This document shows, in pieces, positions 30,401 to 40,949 of a DNA stretch of 50,344 bases. Positions within the stretch are counted from its first letter, which is position 1, and each line of letters opens with the position of its first letter. Origin of the DNA: an uncultured Pelagibacteraceae bacterium (GTDB lineage: Bacteria > Pseudomonadota > Alphaproteobacteria > Pelagibacterales > AG-422-B15); NCBI GenBank assembly GCA_902605215.1, contig CACLBX010000004.1:1-50344 (forward strand). The letters run 5' to 3'. The position numbers and the translations under genes are program-made. The notes under the pieces were generated by a model, which made no database searches, had not been told where the DNA came from, and saw only the letters and a list, made by a program, of their open reading frames with translations.

Positions 30401-30647
30401 AACTATGCTGGGATTAATTCCTTTAGCATTGAATTACAGCATCGATCCAATAGCGAGAACAATTGAGTATGATTCAAATGTGAGTGGTTTTTGGACATCG
30501 CTTGCACAATGCATTGTATACGGTTTGAGTTTCTCAGCAATCTTGACGTTGATCGTTACACCTTGCTTACTTATTTTGCCTTCACATGTGCGCAGTTATG
30601 TAAATAATAGTAAACTTTTTTCATTTACCACAAAAAATGCTTCGTAA
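27492..30647 (+). CDS. RND-family efflux permease 1
   Basis: 1051 aa HAE1-like; GTG start; LVALGMLIDGSLVVVELADRKM and GIVVNNNIILIDAYN transmembrane motifs. Confidence 0.92.
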   Translation: MVDFLVDRKRTALALLLVLIFAGIIGRMNIPIENRPEITIPVVYVGVSLPGISPEDAERLLLKPIEDEVRSIEGIDELQGFALENFAAVIVKFDAAETMKKSLDKVRDAVNDAKVKFPDEANDPMVREVSVTEDPTIILSISSKSASERFILDLAREIKKDVELIPAIFEAEMVGGRQEQLEAVINRTQLESYNISFMEIISSVANNNQVVTAGEIKTAQGQFSVNVPGLFETARDVYELPIRSTDNSSVLLSDISELKRNFRDRENYTKVNGEIGVSLLIKKARGENVIETIDEVERIVDKYKSKVSSDVSFNYVMDTRSYISDNVDSLQGNIILATVVVLLVTMIALGIRSSLIVGSGIPVSILITIFVMYALGYNYNFMVMFGILVALGMLIDGSLVVVELADRKMLEGFSKQEAYVYSAKRMFWPIVASSATTLAVFAPLFFWPGVSGQFMSVLPLTIFIVLSIALVFSLMFVPVIGSVFGKPSNASADVYRSLGSDQGINLKELTGYVGKYVNILSYVIKRPIITLSLIFFVIFGIIATYSNFGKGMVFFTSNDPYFGVVKVYARGNLSVEEVNDLAQEVEDAMINQFGIKSYFLQTGQFSSVGPSGGGSSEDLIATAYFEFIERGKRENGHKIMDDLRNELGNISGIKYEVIEETGGPPVGKDLEIRITGPTSDILVPVTKSLRDYIDNLDELISIEDTLPIPLVDWELTIDKPKAAQFGVDIFTIGTAIKLVTEGIMIGKYRPNDIDEELEIYVRYPESDRSIDQLDNVMIESSVGKVPISNFLTKKPKQNVSFIRRWDARNAMYIKANVTEGTSTGEVVEKLSDWADDQAFPPNVDIAYGGENEEQNDSMKFIVQAFIISVLIMAALLVTQFNSFYQCFIILTAVIISTAGVYLGLLVFDQAFSAILHGIGIVSLAGIVVNNNIILIDAYNFVSNKNKDDVYNNVLKACAQRLRPIFLTTITTMLGLIPLALNYSIDPIARTIEYDSNVSGFWTSLAQCIVYGLSFSAILTLIVTPCLLILPSHVRSYVNNSKLFSFTTKNAS

Positions 30648-33600
30648 TATTTTAGCCTCTATTCTTTTCAGAAAAAAAACAATATCAACAATCTTGTTAA
30701 TGATTGTTTTACTTGGTGTGCTTTCTTATGTGACTTTTCCAAAAGAAGAAATGCCAGAAATTGATCTTAAAACAGTAGCATTGATTGTTGAGTACAAAGG
30801 AATGTCATCAAGCGAAATAGAAAAACTTATAACTGAACCGCTTGAGAGAAAATTGATGTCTCTTCAGGATATTGATGAAATTGTTTCAATATCAAAGGAT
30901 AATATCGCCTCTTTCATGATTGCCTTTGAACTTAATACTAAAATTCAAAATTTATCTAAGCTCATAAGAAATACAATTACTGACGCATCTGAAGAACTTC
31001 CCGAAGAAATGGAAATTATTGAAGTAAAAGAATATGATTCCTCAATGTTTTCAAATATTTACGTTGGTATTTATGGCGATGTCCCCTATGACATTTTAGA
31101 AAAAACTGCAAACGCATATAAAGACCAGCTAGAAAAAATTAATAATGTAACTGAGGTAGATATAGTTGGAAAAAGGGATGAAATTGTCAAAGTTACTCTC
31201 GATCCATCCCTTCTTCGCAAATACGAACTTGATGTTTCAGATGTTTATGGAGCGTTAAGAAAATATAATAATATTGTACCCGCTGGAACACTTGTCAGTG
31301 ATGATGCTAACTATTCAATAAAAATTCCTGGTCTTTATGAAAACTATAGGGAAATAGGTGAACTCCCTATTAAAATGGATAAAGGCTTTATATTAAAACT
31401 TGATGATATTTCAGAAATTAAGAGAACTTATGACGATAAAAAAAATATTGTAATTGTTAACGGAAAAACTGCATTAAACATGCAAATATCAAGAAAAGCT
31501 GGGACCAATATTATTGATACATATAATTCAGTTAAGAAGGTACTGAGGATTAATGATGGAAAATTTCATCCTGATATCAAGACACAAATAATAGACGATG
31601 AATCTGAGCAAGTTGAGCAGAGAATTGAATCCTCAGAAAATACCGTCATAACTGCAGTCATACTTGTAATGATTATTGTCATAGCAGCACTAGGCATAAG
31701 AAGTGGGACAATTGTGGGACTCTCAATTCCAACTACATACTTATTTTCCATCTTAATTTTGGACTCTATGGGACTGACTTATAATTTAATGACTGTTTTT
31801 GGACTCATCTTGTCAGTTGGACTGCTAGTAGATGGGCCAATTGTGATAACTGAATATGCGCGCTCAGAACAAGAACGTGGAGTTCGTCGAAGAGATTCAT
31901 ATATTAATTCCTCTCATACTATGTTTTGGCCAATTGTAGCTTCTTCACTAACAACAATTGCAGCTTTCTTTCCGTTATTATTTTGGCCTGACATGCTTGG
32001 TCAATGGCTAAGGGTAATTCCTTTGACTGTAATTGTTGTGCTATCAACATCATTAGTGGTTTCTCTTATTTTTCTGCCAGCAATGGGATCAATGATAGAG
32101 AGAAAAACGGCCCAAATGTCTGATGAAAACAAAAGAAAAGAAGGATATTTCCTTAGAGTCTATGAAAGAAGTGTATCACGAGCAATAAGAAGTCCATTGA
32201 TAGTTTTGCTTTTAACTATTTTTACATTTCTATCGGTTATTTTCATCTATAGCCAATATAATAATGGTGTTATTTTCTTTCCTAATGATAAAGCAACAAA
32301 CGCTCGAGTTGAGGTTATGGCGCGAGGAAATTTTTCTCCCACAGAAACAGCCGAATATATAAAAGAAGTTGTAGAAGTTGTAGAGTCTAACCCTTATATC
32401 GGAAACTACGTTGCAAATACAATAAATAGAAACCGTATTTGGCTTTTTGATCAAAGTCCAACTGATATAGTTGGCAGGCTGTGGATTGATTTAATTCCAG
32501 AAGATGAGAGACCTGATAGTGATCTGGTACTACAAGATATACAAGATGAATTAAGTAAGATTAGTGGATACGAAGCTAGGATTTCAGGGAATACTTATAG
32601 TTCAGCAATTGTTGGTCCAAAAGATATCGAGATCGAAATCTCCTCAGCAAATAAATTTGTTTTAAGACAGGTAGCAGAAATAATAAAAGACAAATTGACG
32701 AACTCAAAAGAAGTAAAAGATATTGAAATAAAATACCCTATAACTGGCGTAGAATGGGAATATAAGGTTGATAGAAAACAAACTGGAAAATACAACGTAT
32801 CAATTCAACAAATTGGCTCTATTATCAATCTAGCAACAACTGGTGCAAAGATTGGTGCATTAAGACCAATTAATAAGAATGAAGAAATAGATATTAAATT
32901 ATTTTTACCAGAGAATATGCGTTCACTTGATGAAGTTGAAAACTTATTTATACAAACTGACTCTGGCTCTGTACCAATTTCAAGATTCATAGAGAAAGAG
33001 CCCAATAAAAAAATATTTTCTATTGGCCGGAAAGATTCCTCAAGAATATTGATGGTAGATGCAAATACTGCTGAAGGATATAAAACAGCTGATCAAATAA
33101 GAAAAATAAAATACTGGTTGACGCAGGCTAATCTTCCAATTGACGTTAAAGTTAAGCTTATAGGAGAAGCAGAAGACTCAAGATCTTCTCAAGTATTTAT
33201 ATTATCGGCATTTGCTGCAGCATTGTTACTTATGTTTATAATTTTGATATCTTTATTCAATAATTTCTATCACACATTTTTAGTACTTTTTTCTATTGTA
33301 CTATCTACTACAGGGGTATTTGTTGGACTACTCGTATTACAGCTTCCATTCAGCGGCGTAATGACTGGACTTGGAATTGTTGCATGTACTGGGATAGTTG
33401 TTAATAACAATATTATTTTAATAGATAGTTATAGAAAAATTAAAAAGAACGAAAGTGATCGATTTGTTGCAATTATTGCCGCTGCTAAAAGTCGGATAAG
33501 ACCTATTTTTTTAACAACAATAACAACTGTGTTTGGTCTTCTTCCCTCAGCATTGCAAATAAGCGTTGACGTATTTGACAGAACAATCAGTTATAAGAGT

Positions 33601-33783
33601 GCGGAAAGTTACTTCGTTGAGCCTTTAGCTTGGGCAATCGTTTTTGGTCTTTCATTTGCTACCATTGCAACTTTGTTTGTTACGCCTGCCCTACTGGCTT
33701 TGCCTAATAGCTTAAATGTTTTTTTTAGTAGATTTAAGAATTACAGAGGTATACCAAATATTAAAAGTAATTTAGTAAATTAA
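30637..33783 (+). CDS. RND-family efflux permease 2
   Basis: 1048 aa; LSVGLLVDGPIVITEYARSEQ and GIVVNNNIILIDSYR; 11-bp overlap with permease 1. Confidence 0.92.
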   Translation: MLRNILASILFRKKTISTILLMIVLLGVLSYVTFPKEEMPEIDLKTVALIVEYKGMSSSEIEKLITEPLERKLMSLQDIDEIVSISKDNIASFMIAFELNTKIQNLSKLIRNTITDASEELPEEMEIIEVKEYDSSMFSNIYVGIYGDVPYDILEKTANAYKDQLEKINNVTEVDIVGKRDEIVKVTLDPSLLRKYELDVSDVYGALRKYNNIVPAGTLVSDDANYSIKIPGLYENYREIGELPIKMDKGFILKLDDISEIKRTYDDKKNIVIVNGKTALNMQISRKAGTNIIDTYNSVKKVLRINDGKFHPDIKTQIIDDESEQVEQRIESSENTVITAVILVMIIVIAALGIRSGTIVGLSIPTTYLFSILILDSMGLTYNLMTVFGLILSVGLLVDGPIVITEYARSEQERGVRRRDSYINSSHTMFWPIVASSLTTIAAFFPLLFWPDMLGQWLRVIPLTVIVVLSTSLVVSLIFLPAMGSMIERKTAQMSDENKRKEGYFLRVYERSVSRAIRSPLIVLLLTIFTFLSVIFIYSQYNNGVIFFPNDKATNARVEVMARGNFSPTETAEYIKEVVEVVESNPYIGNYVANTINRNRIWLFDQSPTDIVGRLWIDLIPEDERPDSDLVLQDIQDELSKISGYEARISGNTYSSAIVGPKDIEIEISSANKFVLRQVAEIIKDKLTNSKEVKDIEIKYPITGVEWEYKVDRKQTGKYNVSIQQIGSIINLATTGAKIGALRPINKNEEIDIKLFLPENMRSLDEVENLFIQTDSGSVPISRFIEKEPNKKIFSIGRKDSSRILMVDANTAEGYKTADQIRKIKYWLTQANLPIDVKVKLIGEAEDSRSSQVFILSAFAAALLLMFIILISLFNNFYHTFLVLFSIVLSTTGVFVGLLVLQLPFSGVMTGLGIVACTGIVVNNNIILIDSYRKIKKNESDRFVAIIAAAKSRIRPIFLTTITTVFGLLPSALQISVDVFDRTISYKSAESYFVEPLAWAIVFGLSFATIATLFVTPALLALPNSLNVFFSRFKNYRGIPNIKSNLVN

Positions 33784-33785
33784 AT

Positions 33786-34334
33786 ATGAAATCAATTGCT
33801 GTTTATTGTAGCTCTTCAAATAAAATCAGTAAAACTTTCAATGATGAAGTCTCTAAAATTGGTAAACTCCTAGCTCAAGCAAAATTAAAAATTATATATG
33901 GTGGAGGGGATATGGGCCTTATGGGTGAACTATCCAAAAGTGCTACTCAGGCGGGCGGTGAAGTAAAAGGAATAATAACTGAACACCTAATAAATATTGA
34001 ACGAAAAAATGTAAGTGAAAATAATGTAAGAATTGTCAATACTATGCATGAAAGAAAGATTGAAATGTACAATTCTGCCGACTCCTTTCTTATTCTCCCA
34101 GGCGGTATCGGTACTCTAGAGGAATTTTTTGAAGTACTGTCTTGGAAACAGCTGAACCTTCATAATAAACCAATTTTTATATATAATTTTGAAAATTTCT
34201 GGGACCCTCTTGTTGAATTGATAGAGCACATGATCAAAAACAATTTTGCTGGTGAAAATATGAAAGAAGCATATAAGGTAATCAAAAATCATTCAGAATT
34301 AGAAAAAGAACTGAGAATCCGTGAAGAAAATTAA
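33786..34334 (+). CDS. LOG-family (TIGR00730-like) protein
   Basis: [15 protein letters not shown] and [19 protein letters not shown] motifs. Confidence 0.9.
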   Translation: MKSIAVYCSSSNKISKTFNDEVSKIGKLLAQAKLKIIYGGGDMGLMGELSKSATQAGGEVKGIITEHLINIERKNVSENNVRIVNTMHERKIEMYNSADSFLILPGGIGTLEEFFEVLSWKQLNLHNKPIFIYNFENFWDPLVELIEHMIKNNFAGENMKEAYKVIKNHSELEKELRIREEN

Positions 34335-35550
34335 AGTTAAAACACCGCTAGTCGAGATAGATGGTGATGAGATGACAAGAATTATCTGGCAGTTTATCAA
34401 AGATAAACTCATACTTCCTTATCTTGATATTGAACTTGATTATTACGATCTCGGAGTTGAAAGCAGAGATAGAACCAATGATAAAATTACAGTAGACTCT
34501 GCAAATGCCATCAAGAAATACGGAGTTGGAGTTAAATGCGCCACAATAACTCCTGATGAAGATCGGGTAGAAGAATTTAAACTAAAGGAAATGTGGCGCT
34601 CACCAAATGGAACTATAAGAAATATACTAGGTGGAACAGTTTTTAGAGAGCCGATTGTTTGTAAAAATGTCCCTAGACTTGTGCCTGGATGGACTGATCC
34701 CATAGTCGTAGGCAGGCACGCATTTGGGGATCAATATAAAGCAACGGATTTTAAAGTTCCTGGCAAAGGAAAATTAAGCATTAAATGGACACCTGAAGAT
34801 CCGTATATGGAACCGATCGAAAAAGAAGTTTATGAATTTCAATCAAGTGGCGTAGCCATGGCGATGTATAATACAGACGAGTCGATCAGAGACTTTGCAA
34901 GATCTTGCATGAACTATGCATTGATGCGTGAATGGCCTGTTTATCTATCTACTAAAAATACTATTTTGAAACAATACGACGGTCGTTTCAAAGATCTCTT
35001 TCAAGAGATATATGAAAAAGACTTTGCTGAGAAATTTAAATCACTCGATCTAGATTATGAGCATCGATTAATAGATGATATGGTCGCATCTGCGTTGAAA
35101 TGGAATGGAAAATTTGTATGGGCATGCAAAAACTATGACGGGGACGTACAATCAGATACTGTTGCTCAAGGATTTGGCTCACTAGGACTCATGACAAGCG
35201 TGCTTATGACGCCAGACGGAAAAACGATCGAAGCAGAAGCTGCGCATGGAACAGTCACAAGACATTTTAGATTGCATCAAGAAGGCAAGCAAACTTCAAC
35301 GAACCCTATAGCCTCTATATTTGCTTGGTCAAGAGGTCTTAAATATCGTGGAAAGCTGGATGAGAATGAACAACTTATTGAATTTGCAGATAAGTTGGAA
35401 AAAGTATGCGTTGAGACAGTTGAAACTGGATCAATGACAAAGGATCTAGCTCTGCTGATGCCTCATGAACAAGATTGGCATAGTACAGAAGATTTTTTAG
35501 AAATTATTGAGCGTAACCTTAATAATAAACTTACTGTAACTTACCAATAA
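34321..35550 (+). CDS. icd: NADP-dependent isocitrate dehydrogenase
   Basis: GTG start; [68 protein letters not shown]. Confidence 0.95.
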   Translation: MKKIKVKTPLVEIDGDEMTRIIWQFIKDKLILPYLDIELDYYDLGVESRDRTNDKITVDSANAIKKYGVGVKCATITPDEDRVEEFKLKEMWRSPNGTIRNILGGTVFREPIVCKNVPRLVPGWTDPIVVGRHAFGDQYKATDFKVPGKGKLSIKWTPEDPYMEPIEKEVYEFQSSGVAMAMYNTDESIRDFARSCMNYALMREWPVYLSTKNTILKQYDGRFKDLFQEIYEKDFAEKFKSLDLDYEHRLIDDMVASALKWNGKFVWACKNYDGDVQSDTVAQGFGSLGLMTSVLMTPDGKTIEAEAAHGTVTRHFRLHQEGKQTSTNPIASIFAWSRGLKYRGKLDENEQLIEFADKLEKVCVETVETGSMTKDLALLMPHEQDWHSTEDFLEIIERNLNNKLTVTYQ

Positions 35551-38113
35551 TAAATTTTCTTAGCTCTCTTTTTTGATCATCTTCATTAATCAACATGCCT
35601 CCTGATTGGGCAAAATCTTTTCTACCTCCACCACCTTTTCCATTTGAAATAGAGGACGCAAATTTAGCAATTTCATCTGCACCAATTTTATCAGTCAATT
35701 GATCAGTTACGCCTATTAGAAAACTTAGCTTATCACCTTTTTTAGCACAAAGAATTATAACACCGTGATCTGATATTAGTTTTTTGTACTTATCTATAAG
35801 TGGTCTCAGTTCATTAATTAATACATTCTCACAGAATTCAATAATAATATTGTGATCCGAGTTATTGCCAATACTTAATTCTATTGCTTCTTTAAGCTGT
35901 CTTATATTTTCTGTAGAAGCTTCTTTTTCTTTTTCAATGTCCTGTTTTTTTTCTTCTGATTTAAGATCTTCTTTCTTCTTTTCTTCGTTAAATTTTAATA
36001 GGTCATCGCCTCTCAAAGCTTCAATTCTTCTTACTCCTGATGCAGCTGAGGACTCACTTACAATTTTTAATTCTCCTATTTCATTGGTATTAGAAACATG
36101 GGTTCCTCCACATAACTCTGTGCTGTATGTTTTATCATTAGATTTTCCTATCTTGAGAACCCTAACTTCATCTGAATACTTTTCTCCAAACAGGGCAAGA
36201 GCACCAGCCTTTACTGCATCATCCGGTGACATAATTAGTGTCTCTACCTTAGAACCAGTTTTAATAACTTCGTTTACTTTATTTTGAACATCTTCGATCT
36301 CTAGATTTGTCATTGATTTATGATGACTAAAATCAAACCTTAATTTATCATTTGAGACTAAGGATCCTTTCTGTGTAACGTGCTCCCCTAACCTGTCTCT
36401 AAGAGATTGGTGTAAAATATGTGTGGCTGAATGATAAGCTTTACAATCATTTCTTTGTTCTTGGTTAACTGATAAAACTGCATTAGATCCATTTTTAATT
36501 GTTCCTTTAATCATGACTCCTATGTGCAGAATTAACTTGTCCTTTTTTTGAGTATCCATAACTGAAAACTCAAAATCTTCTCCCTGTATCACTCCCGTAT
36601 CTCCAATTTGCCCGCCCGACTCAGCATAAAATACAGTTTGGTTAAGCATAATAATTCCTTCTTCTTTTTCTGTTAATTCAGCGACTCTTTTATCATCTTT
36701 AATAATTGACAGAACTTCACCTTGAGTTTCAATACCATTGTACCCAAGAAATTCAGTAGCTAATAATTCTTTGTTTAATTCAAACCAAATCTTATCAGTC
36801 ATAGAACCACCTGCACCTGACCAATTCTTTCTAGCTAATTCTTTTTGCGCTTCAAGTTTTTTATTAAAACCATCTATATCTATAGAAATATTATTACTTC
36901 TCAAAATGTCCTGCGTAAGATCAATGGGAAATCCGTAAGTGTCATAAAGTTTAAACGCTGAGTCTCCTGAAAAAGTATCACCAGATCGTAAATCTTTAGT
37001 TATATTATCTAGCTGCGAAATGCCTTTATCTAGAAGATTCTTAAATTTTTCCTCTTCATACTTCAACGTCTCTTTTATTAATATTTCAGCTCTTAATAAT
37101 TCTGGATATGCTTCCTTCATATTAAGCATTAACGTGGGCACTAATTGGTGCATCAACGTATCATTATAATCAAGTAGATGAACATGCCGCATTGCTCTTC
37201 TCATTATTCTTCTTAGCACATATCCTCTTCCTTCATTAGAAGGCAATACCCCGTCTGCAATCAAGAAGCATGAGGAACGTAAATGATCAGCAATAACTCT
37301 ATGACTTGAAATTAGCTTAGCATCATCAGATTTAGTAATCTCTATAGAATTACCAATAATCTCTTTTATACTGTCAACTTTATAATTATCATTAGTTCCT
37401 TGCATAACGGCTGCAATTCGCTCAATGCCCATCCCTGTATCAATAGAAGGTTTTGGAAGATCTATTCTTTCATTGGAATTCAATTGTTCGAACTGCATAA
37501 ATACTAAATTCCATATCTCTACAAACCTGTCCCCAGTTTCATCGGCTTCACTAGGAAGCTTTCCATTAAACTGATCACCATGATCATAAAATATTTCAGA
37601 ACAAGGTCCGCAAGGACCAGTTTCACCCATTGACCAAAAATTATCTTTTGTAGATATTCTGATTATCCTATCATCGTTAAGGCCAGCAACTTTTTTCCAA
37701 GATTCATACGCCTGTTCATCATCATGATAGATTGTAACGCATAGTTTATCTTTGTTTATATCAAGTTCAGATGTTATAAATTTCCAGGCATACTCAATTG
37801 CATCTTCTTTAAAATAATCACCAAAAGAAAAGTTGCCCAACATTTCAAAAAAAGTGTGGTGTCTTAACGTATAGCCAACATTCTCTAAATCATTATGCTT
37901 ACCTCCAGCCCTGATGCACTTTTGGGCAGTGACTGCTCGCTTGTAGTCTCTACTTTCTAATCCAGTAAATACATTTTTAAATTGTACCATTCCTGAATTG
38001 GCAAACATAAGTGTCGGATCATTCTGTGGAACAAGTGGACTCGAATGAATATGCTTATGGCCCTGGTTTTCAAAATATGAAATGAAAGCGTTTCTAAGAT
38101 CATTAATTCTCAT
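35531..38113 (-). CDS. alaS: Alanyl-tRNA synthetase
   Basis: N-terminus [55 protein letters not shown]-type motif [24 protein letters not shown]. Confidence 0.97.
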   Translation of the reverse strand: MRINDLRNAFISYFENQGHKHIHSSPLVPQNDPTLMFANSGMVQFKNVFTGLESRDYKRAVTAQKCIRAGGKHNDLENVGYTLRHHTFFEMLGNFSFGDYFKEDAIEYAWKFITSELDINKDKLCVTIYHDDEQAYESWKKVAGLNDDRIIRISTKDNFWSMGETGPCGPCSEIFYDHGDQFNGKLPSEADETGDRFVEIWNLVFMQFEQLNSNERIDLPKPSIDTGMGIERIAAVMQGTNDNYKVDSIKEIIGNSIEITKSDDAKLISSHRVIADHLRSSCFLIADGVLPSNEGRGYVLRRIMRRAMRHVHLLDYNDTLMHQLVPTLMLNMKEAYPELLRAEILIKETLKYEEEKFKNLLDKGISQLDNITKDLRSGDTFSGDSAFKLYDTYGFPIDLTQDILRSNNISIDIDGFNKKLEAQKELARKNWSGAGGSMTDKIWFELNKELLATEFLGYNGIETQGEVLSIIKDDKRVAELTEKEEGIIMLNQTVFYAESGGQIGDTGVIQGEDFEFSVMDTQKKDKLILHIGVMIKGTIKNGSNAVLSVNQEQRNDCKAYHSATHILHQSLRDRLGEHVTQKGSLVSNDKLRFDFSHHKSMTNLEIEDVQNKVNEVIKTGSKVETLIMSPDDAVKAGALALFGEKYSDEVRVLKIGKSNDKTYSTELCGGTHVSNTNEIGELKIVSESSAASGVRRIEALRGDDLLKFNEEKKKEDLKSEEKKQDIEKEKEASTENIRQLKEAIELSIGNNSDHNIIIEFCENVLINELRPLIDKYKKLISDHGVIILCAKKGDKLSFLIGVTDQLTDKIGADEIAKFASSISNGKGGGGRKDFAQSGGMLINEDDQKRELRKFIIGKLQ

Positions 38114-38140
38114 ATGTTACGTATAACATCCTGTTGAATA

Positions 38141-38168
38141 AAACGCAAAAAGGCGCTTTTCAGCGCCT
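38141..38168 (-). terminator. Rho-independent terminator downstream of recA
   Basis: Minus strand AGGCGCT-GAAA-AGCGCCT-TTTTGCGTTTT: 7-bp GC-rich stem, GNRA tetraloop, T-tract. Confidence 0.9.
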
Positions 38169-38199
38169 CCTTGCTATGATCAATTATTATAGTTAAAAA

Positions 38200-39279
38200 T
38201 TATTCTTCTACTGTTTCTTCAGATTCTGGATTTTCACCAATTTGTTCAGGCATTTCTTCTGACTGCCCTCTAATTATAGACTCAATTTCTTGAGCTATGG
38301 CAGGATTTTCCTTAAGGAAGATCTTAGAATTTTCTCTTCCTTGCCCGATTTTCTCACCTTTATAAGAGAACCATGCTCCAGATTTTTCTACGGTTCCTAC
38401 TTTAACTCCAAGGTCAATAAGTTCACCTAACTTAGAAATACCTTCACCGTACATTATGTCAAACTCAACCAATCTAAACGGTGGTGCAACTTTGTTCTTT
38501 ACAACTTTAACTCTAGTTTGGTTTCCAATGATTTCATCTTTATCTTTGATTGCACCAATTCTTCTAATGTCCAATCTACAAGATGAATAAAACTTTAGAG
38601 CGTTTCCTCCTGCAGTTGTCTCAGGGCTTCCGAACATGACACCTATTTTCATTCTAATTTGGTTAATAAAGATAACCATGCAATTAGATTTTGAAACTGA
38701 TCCAGTTAGCTTTCTCAATGCCTGACTCATTAGCCTAGCTTGAAGGCCCATATGTGCGTCACCCATTTCTCCCTCAATTTCTGCCTTCGGCGTCAATGCA
38801 GCTACTGAGTCTACTACAAGTACTGATATTGCCTTTGATCGAACTAGTGAATCTGTAATCTCTAATGCTTGCTCTCCTGTATCAGGTTGAGAAATTAGCA
38901 ATTCATCAATATTCACCCCTAATTTCTTAGCGTATGCAGGATCCAATGCATGCTCTGCATCAATGAACGCGCAGTTCTCACCATTCTTTTGTGCTTCTGC
39001 GATTACATGAAGAGCTAAAGTAGTTTTACCAGATGATTCCGGACCATAAATCTCAACAATTCTTCCTTTTGGCAAGCCGCCAATTCCCAACGCCACGTCT
39101 AAGGACAAGGATCCAGTTGAAATTGCTTCTATATCCATTGCTGTTCTTTGACCCAGCTTCATAATTGAACCTTTTCCATAGGTCTGCTCAATTTGAGACA
39201 TTGCTACATCTAAGGCTTTTGCTTTTTCAGAGTTGTCCATTTTTTTATCGTCTACTACTTTCAAATTTGCTTTGCTCAT
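38200..39279 (-). CDS. recA: Recombinase A
   Basis: [66 protein letters not shown]. Confidence 0.98.
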   Translation of the reverse strand: MSKANLKVVDDKKMDNSEKAKALDVAMSQIEQTYGKGSIMKLGQRTAMDIEAISTGSLSLDVALGIGGLPKGRIVEIYGPESSGKTTLALHVIAEAQKNGENCAFIDAEHALDPAYAKKLGVNIDELLISQPDTGEQALEITDSLVRSKAISVLVVDSVAALTPKAEIEGEMGDAHMGLQARLMSQALRKLTGSVSKSNCMVIFINQIRMKIGVMFGSPETTAGGNALKFYSSCRLDIRRIGAIKDKDEIIGNQTRVKVVKNKVAPPFRLVEFDIMYGEGISKLGELIDLGVKVGTVEKSGAWFSYKGEKIGQGRENSKIFLKENPAIAQEIESIIRGQSEEMPEQIGENPESEETVEE

Positions 39280-39384
39280 CTGCTTTCTCCAAACTGTAAT
39301 TTATAATTGTTCTCAATGTACACATTTTGTTCTATTTTTACAATACTACTTAAATTACTGTTTTTATTGTATAAAATATAATTT

Positions 39385-39399
39385 GTTCAATTAATGTTC
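39385..39399. promoter_or_regulatory. Alphaproteobacterial LexA (SOS) box upstream of recA
   Basis: GTTC-AATTAAT-GTTC matches the GTTC-N7-GTTC direct-repeat consensus, about 106 bp upstream of the recA start. Confidence 0.75.
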
Positions 39400-39512
39400 T
39401 TATATTTTATATTTTTATCAACAGGTGATTCTATTTACAGATGTTACATCCATAAGCAAAATACGTGTATAAATATATAAATTTGGCTGATTTTCTTTGT
39501 TAATAAGTTTTT

Positions 39513-39923
39513 CTAGTCGTCAGAATGCAATTTTTCGTTTCTTTCATGCATTTCTTGAGCCTCTATGCTAAGTGTCGTTACTGGTCTAGCGTCTAATCTC
39601 TCAATATTAATGGGCTCCCCTGTAACTTCGCAGTAACCATAACTTCCATTTTCGATTCTAGCTAATGCTTCATCTATTTTAGCAACTAATTTTCGTTGCC
39701 TATCTCTTGATTTAAGTTCTAGTGTTTTTTCTGATTCTTGTGTAGCCCTATCAGACATGTCAGCTGGGGCGATTGAATCCTGAAGATTTTCTACAGTTTC
39801 TCTGCTTTCTTTGTAAATGTCATTCTTCCAATCTTTAAGCTTTGTTCTAAAATATTCCTTTTGTTTCGCATTCATGAATTTTTCAGATTTTGTAGGCTTG
39901 TAGCTCTTTGGAAGTTTCACCAT
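39513..39923 (-). CDS. dksA: DksA/TraR-family transcription factor
   Basis: DRATQESEKTLELKSRDRQRKLVAKIDEALARIENGSYGYCEVTGEPINIERLDARP; Cys-poor zinc-finger variant. Confidence 0.92.
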   Translation of the reverse strand: MVKLPKSYKPTKSEKFMNAKQKEYFRTKLKDWKNDIYKESRETVENLQDSIAPADMSDRATQESEKTLELKSRDRQRKLVAKIDEALARIENGSYGYCEVTGEPINIERLDARPVTTLSIEAQEMHERNEKLHSDD

Positions 39924-40038
39924 GTTTACTCCTTTTGGATTTAGAATTAAAAACAGTCTGGTGCTTTTAGTAGTTTTTGATATTTAAGTCAATTGAACAA
40001 TACAATTTTTATGATTGATATATAGCTAAAATATAATA

Positions 40039-40052
40039 TGTTTCCTGAAACA
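40039..40052. promoter_or_regulatory. 14-bp palindrome TGTTTC-CT-GAAACA next to a TATAAT-like -10, upstream of the MoxR ATPase gene
   Basis: Sequence TATAATATGTTTCCTGAAACA within the divergent dksA/moxR intergenic region. Confidence 0.4.
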
Positions 40053-40066
40053 ATTTTAAGAATTTT

Positions 40067-40921
40067 ATGAAATTTGAAGGCACAAGTTCATATATAGCTA
40101 CTGAGGACCTTAAAGTTGCAGTTAATGCAGCTATAACCTTGGAAAGACCAATTATAGTAAAAGGAGAGCCTGGCACCGGCAAAACTATGCTGGCTCATGA
40201 GGTTGCTCAATCATTAGGGGCTGAGATTATTACATGGCATATTAAGTCAACGACCAAAGCTCAACAGGGGCTGTATGAGTATGATGCTGTTACTAGATTA
40301 AGAGACTCTCAGCTTGGAGATGAAAAAGTAAAAGATATTAAAAATTATATAAGTAAGGGTAAATTGTGGAATGCTTTTGAAAGTAATAAAAGACCTGTAC
40401 TTTTAATTGATGAGATTGATAAAGCAGATATTGAATTTCCAAACGATCTTCTTCTCGAACTTGATAAAATGGAATTTTTTGTTTATGAGACAGGAGAAAC
40501 CATAAAGGCAGAAAATAGACCTATTGTAATCATCACTTCAAATAACGAAAAAGAACTACCTGATGCCTTTTTAAGGAGATGTTTTTTTCATTATATTAAG
40601 TTTCCTGATCCAGATACTATGGAAGAGATTGTTAATGTGCATTATCCAGAAATTAAAAAAGACCTGATACAAGAAGCATTTAAGATTTTTTATGATATTA
40701 GAGAAGTCCCAGGTATCAAAAAAAAGCCATCAACATCAGAGCTTATTGATTGGCTTAAATTGTTGATGACCGATGACGTGGATGCAAAGATATTGAGGGA
40801 AAAAGATCCTAAAAAACTAATTCCACCTCTTCATGGAGCCCTTCTAAAAAATGAGCAAGATGTCCATTTATTCGAGCGATTAGCCTTTATCTCTCGAAGA
40901 GAAAATGAGAATCTTGAGTAG
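40067..40921 (+). CDS. MoxR-family AAA+ ATPase
   Basis: Walker A VKGEPGTGKTMLAHEVA, Walker B VLLIDEIDKADIEFPNDLLLELDKMEFFV. Confidence 0.9.
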   Translation: MKFEGTSSYIATEDLKVAVNAAITLERPIIVKGEPGTGKTMLAHEVAQSLGAEIITWHIKSTTKAQQGLYEYDAVTRLRDSQLGDEKVKDIKNYISKGKLWNAFESNKRPVLLIDEIDKADIEFPNDLLLELDKMEFFVYETGETIKAENRPIVIITSNNEKELPDAFLRRCFFHYIKFPDPDTMEEIVNVHYPEIKKDLIQEAFKIFYDIREVPGIKKKPSTSELIDWLKLLMTDDVDAKILREKDPKKLIPPLHGALLKNEQDVHLFERLAFISRRENENLE

Positions 40922-40949
40922 AACTGATTTTTCATTAAGATAAATTAAT

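Noticed and set aside
27492-33783. Recent tandem duplication of the RND permease
   Set aside because: The two proteins are alike only at family motifs; sequence divergence throughout argues for ancient paralogues.
35865-36287. 140-aa plus-strand ORF antisense to alaS
   Set aside because: Lies wholly within the well-conserved alaS coding frame; low-complexity Ser/Phe-rich composition typical of antisense translation.
39513-39923. DksA lacking the four-Cys zinc finger as a novelty
   Set aside because: Only one Cys of the CxxC...CxxC set remains, but Cys-poor DksA variants are already known, including in alphaproteobacteria.
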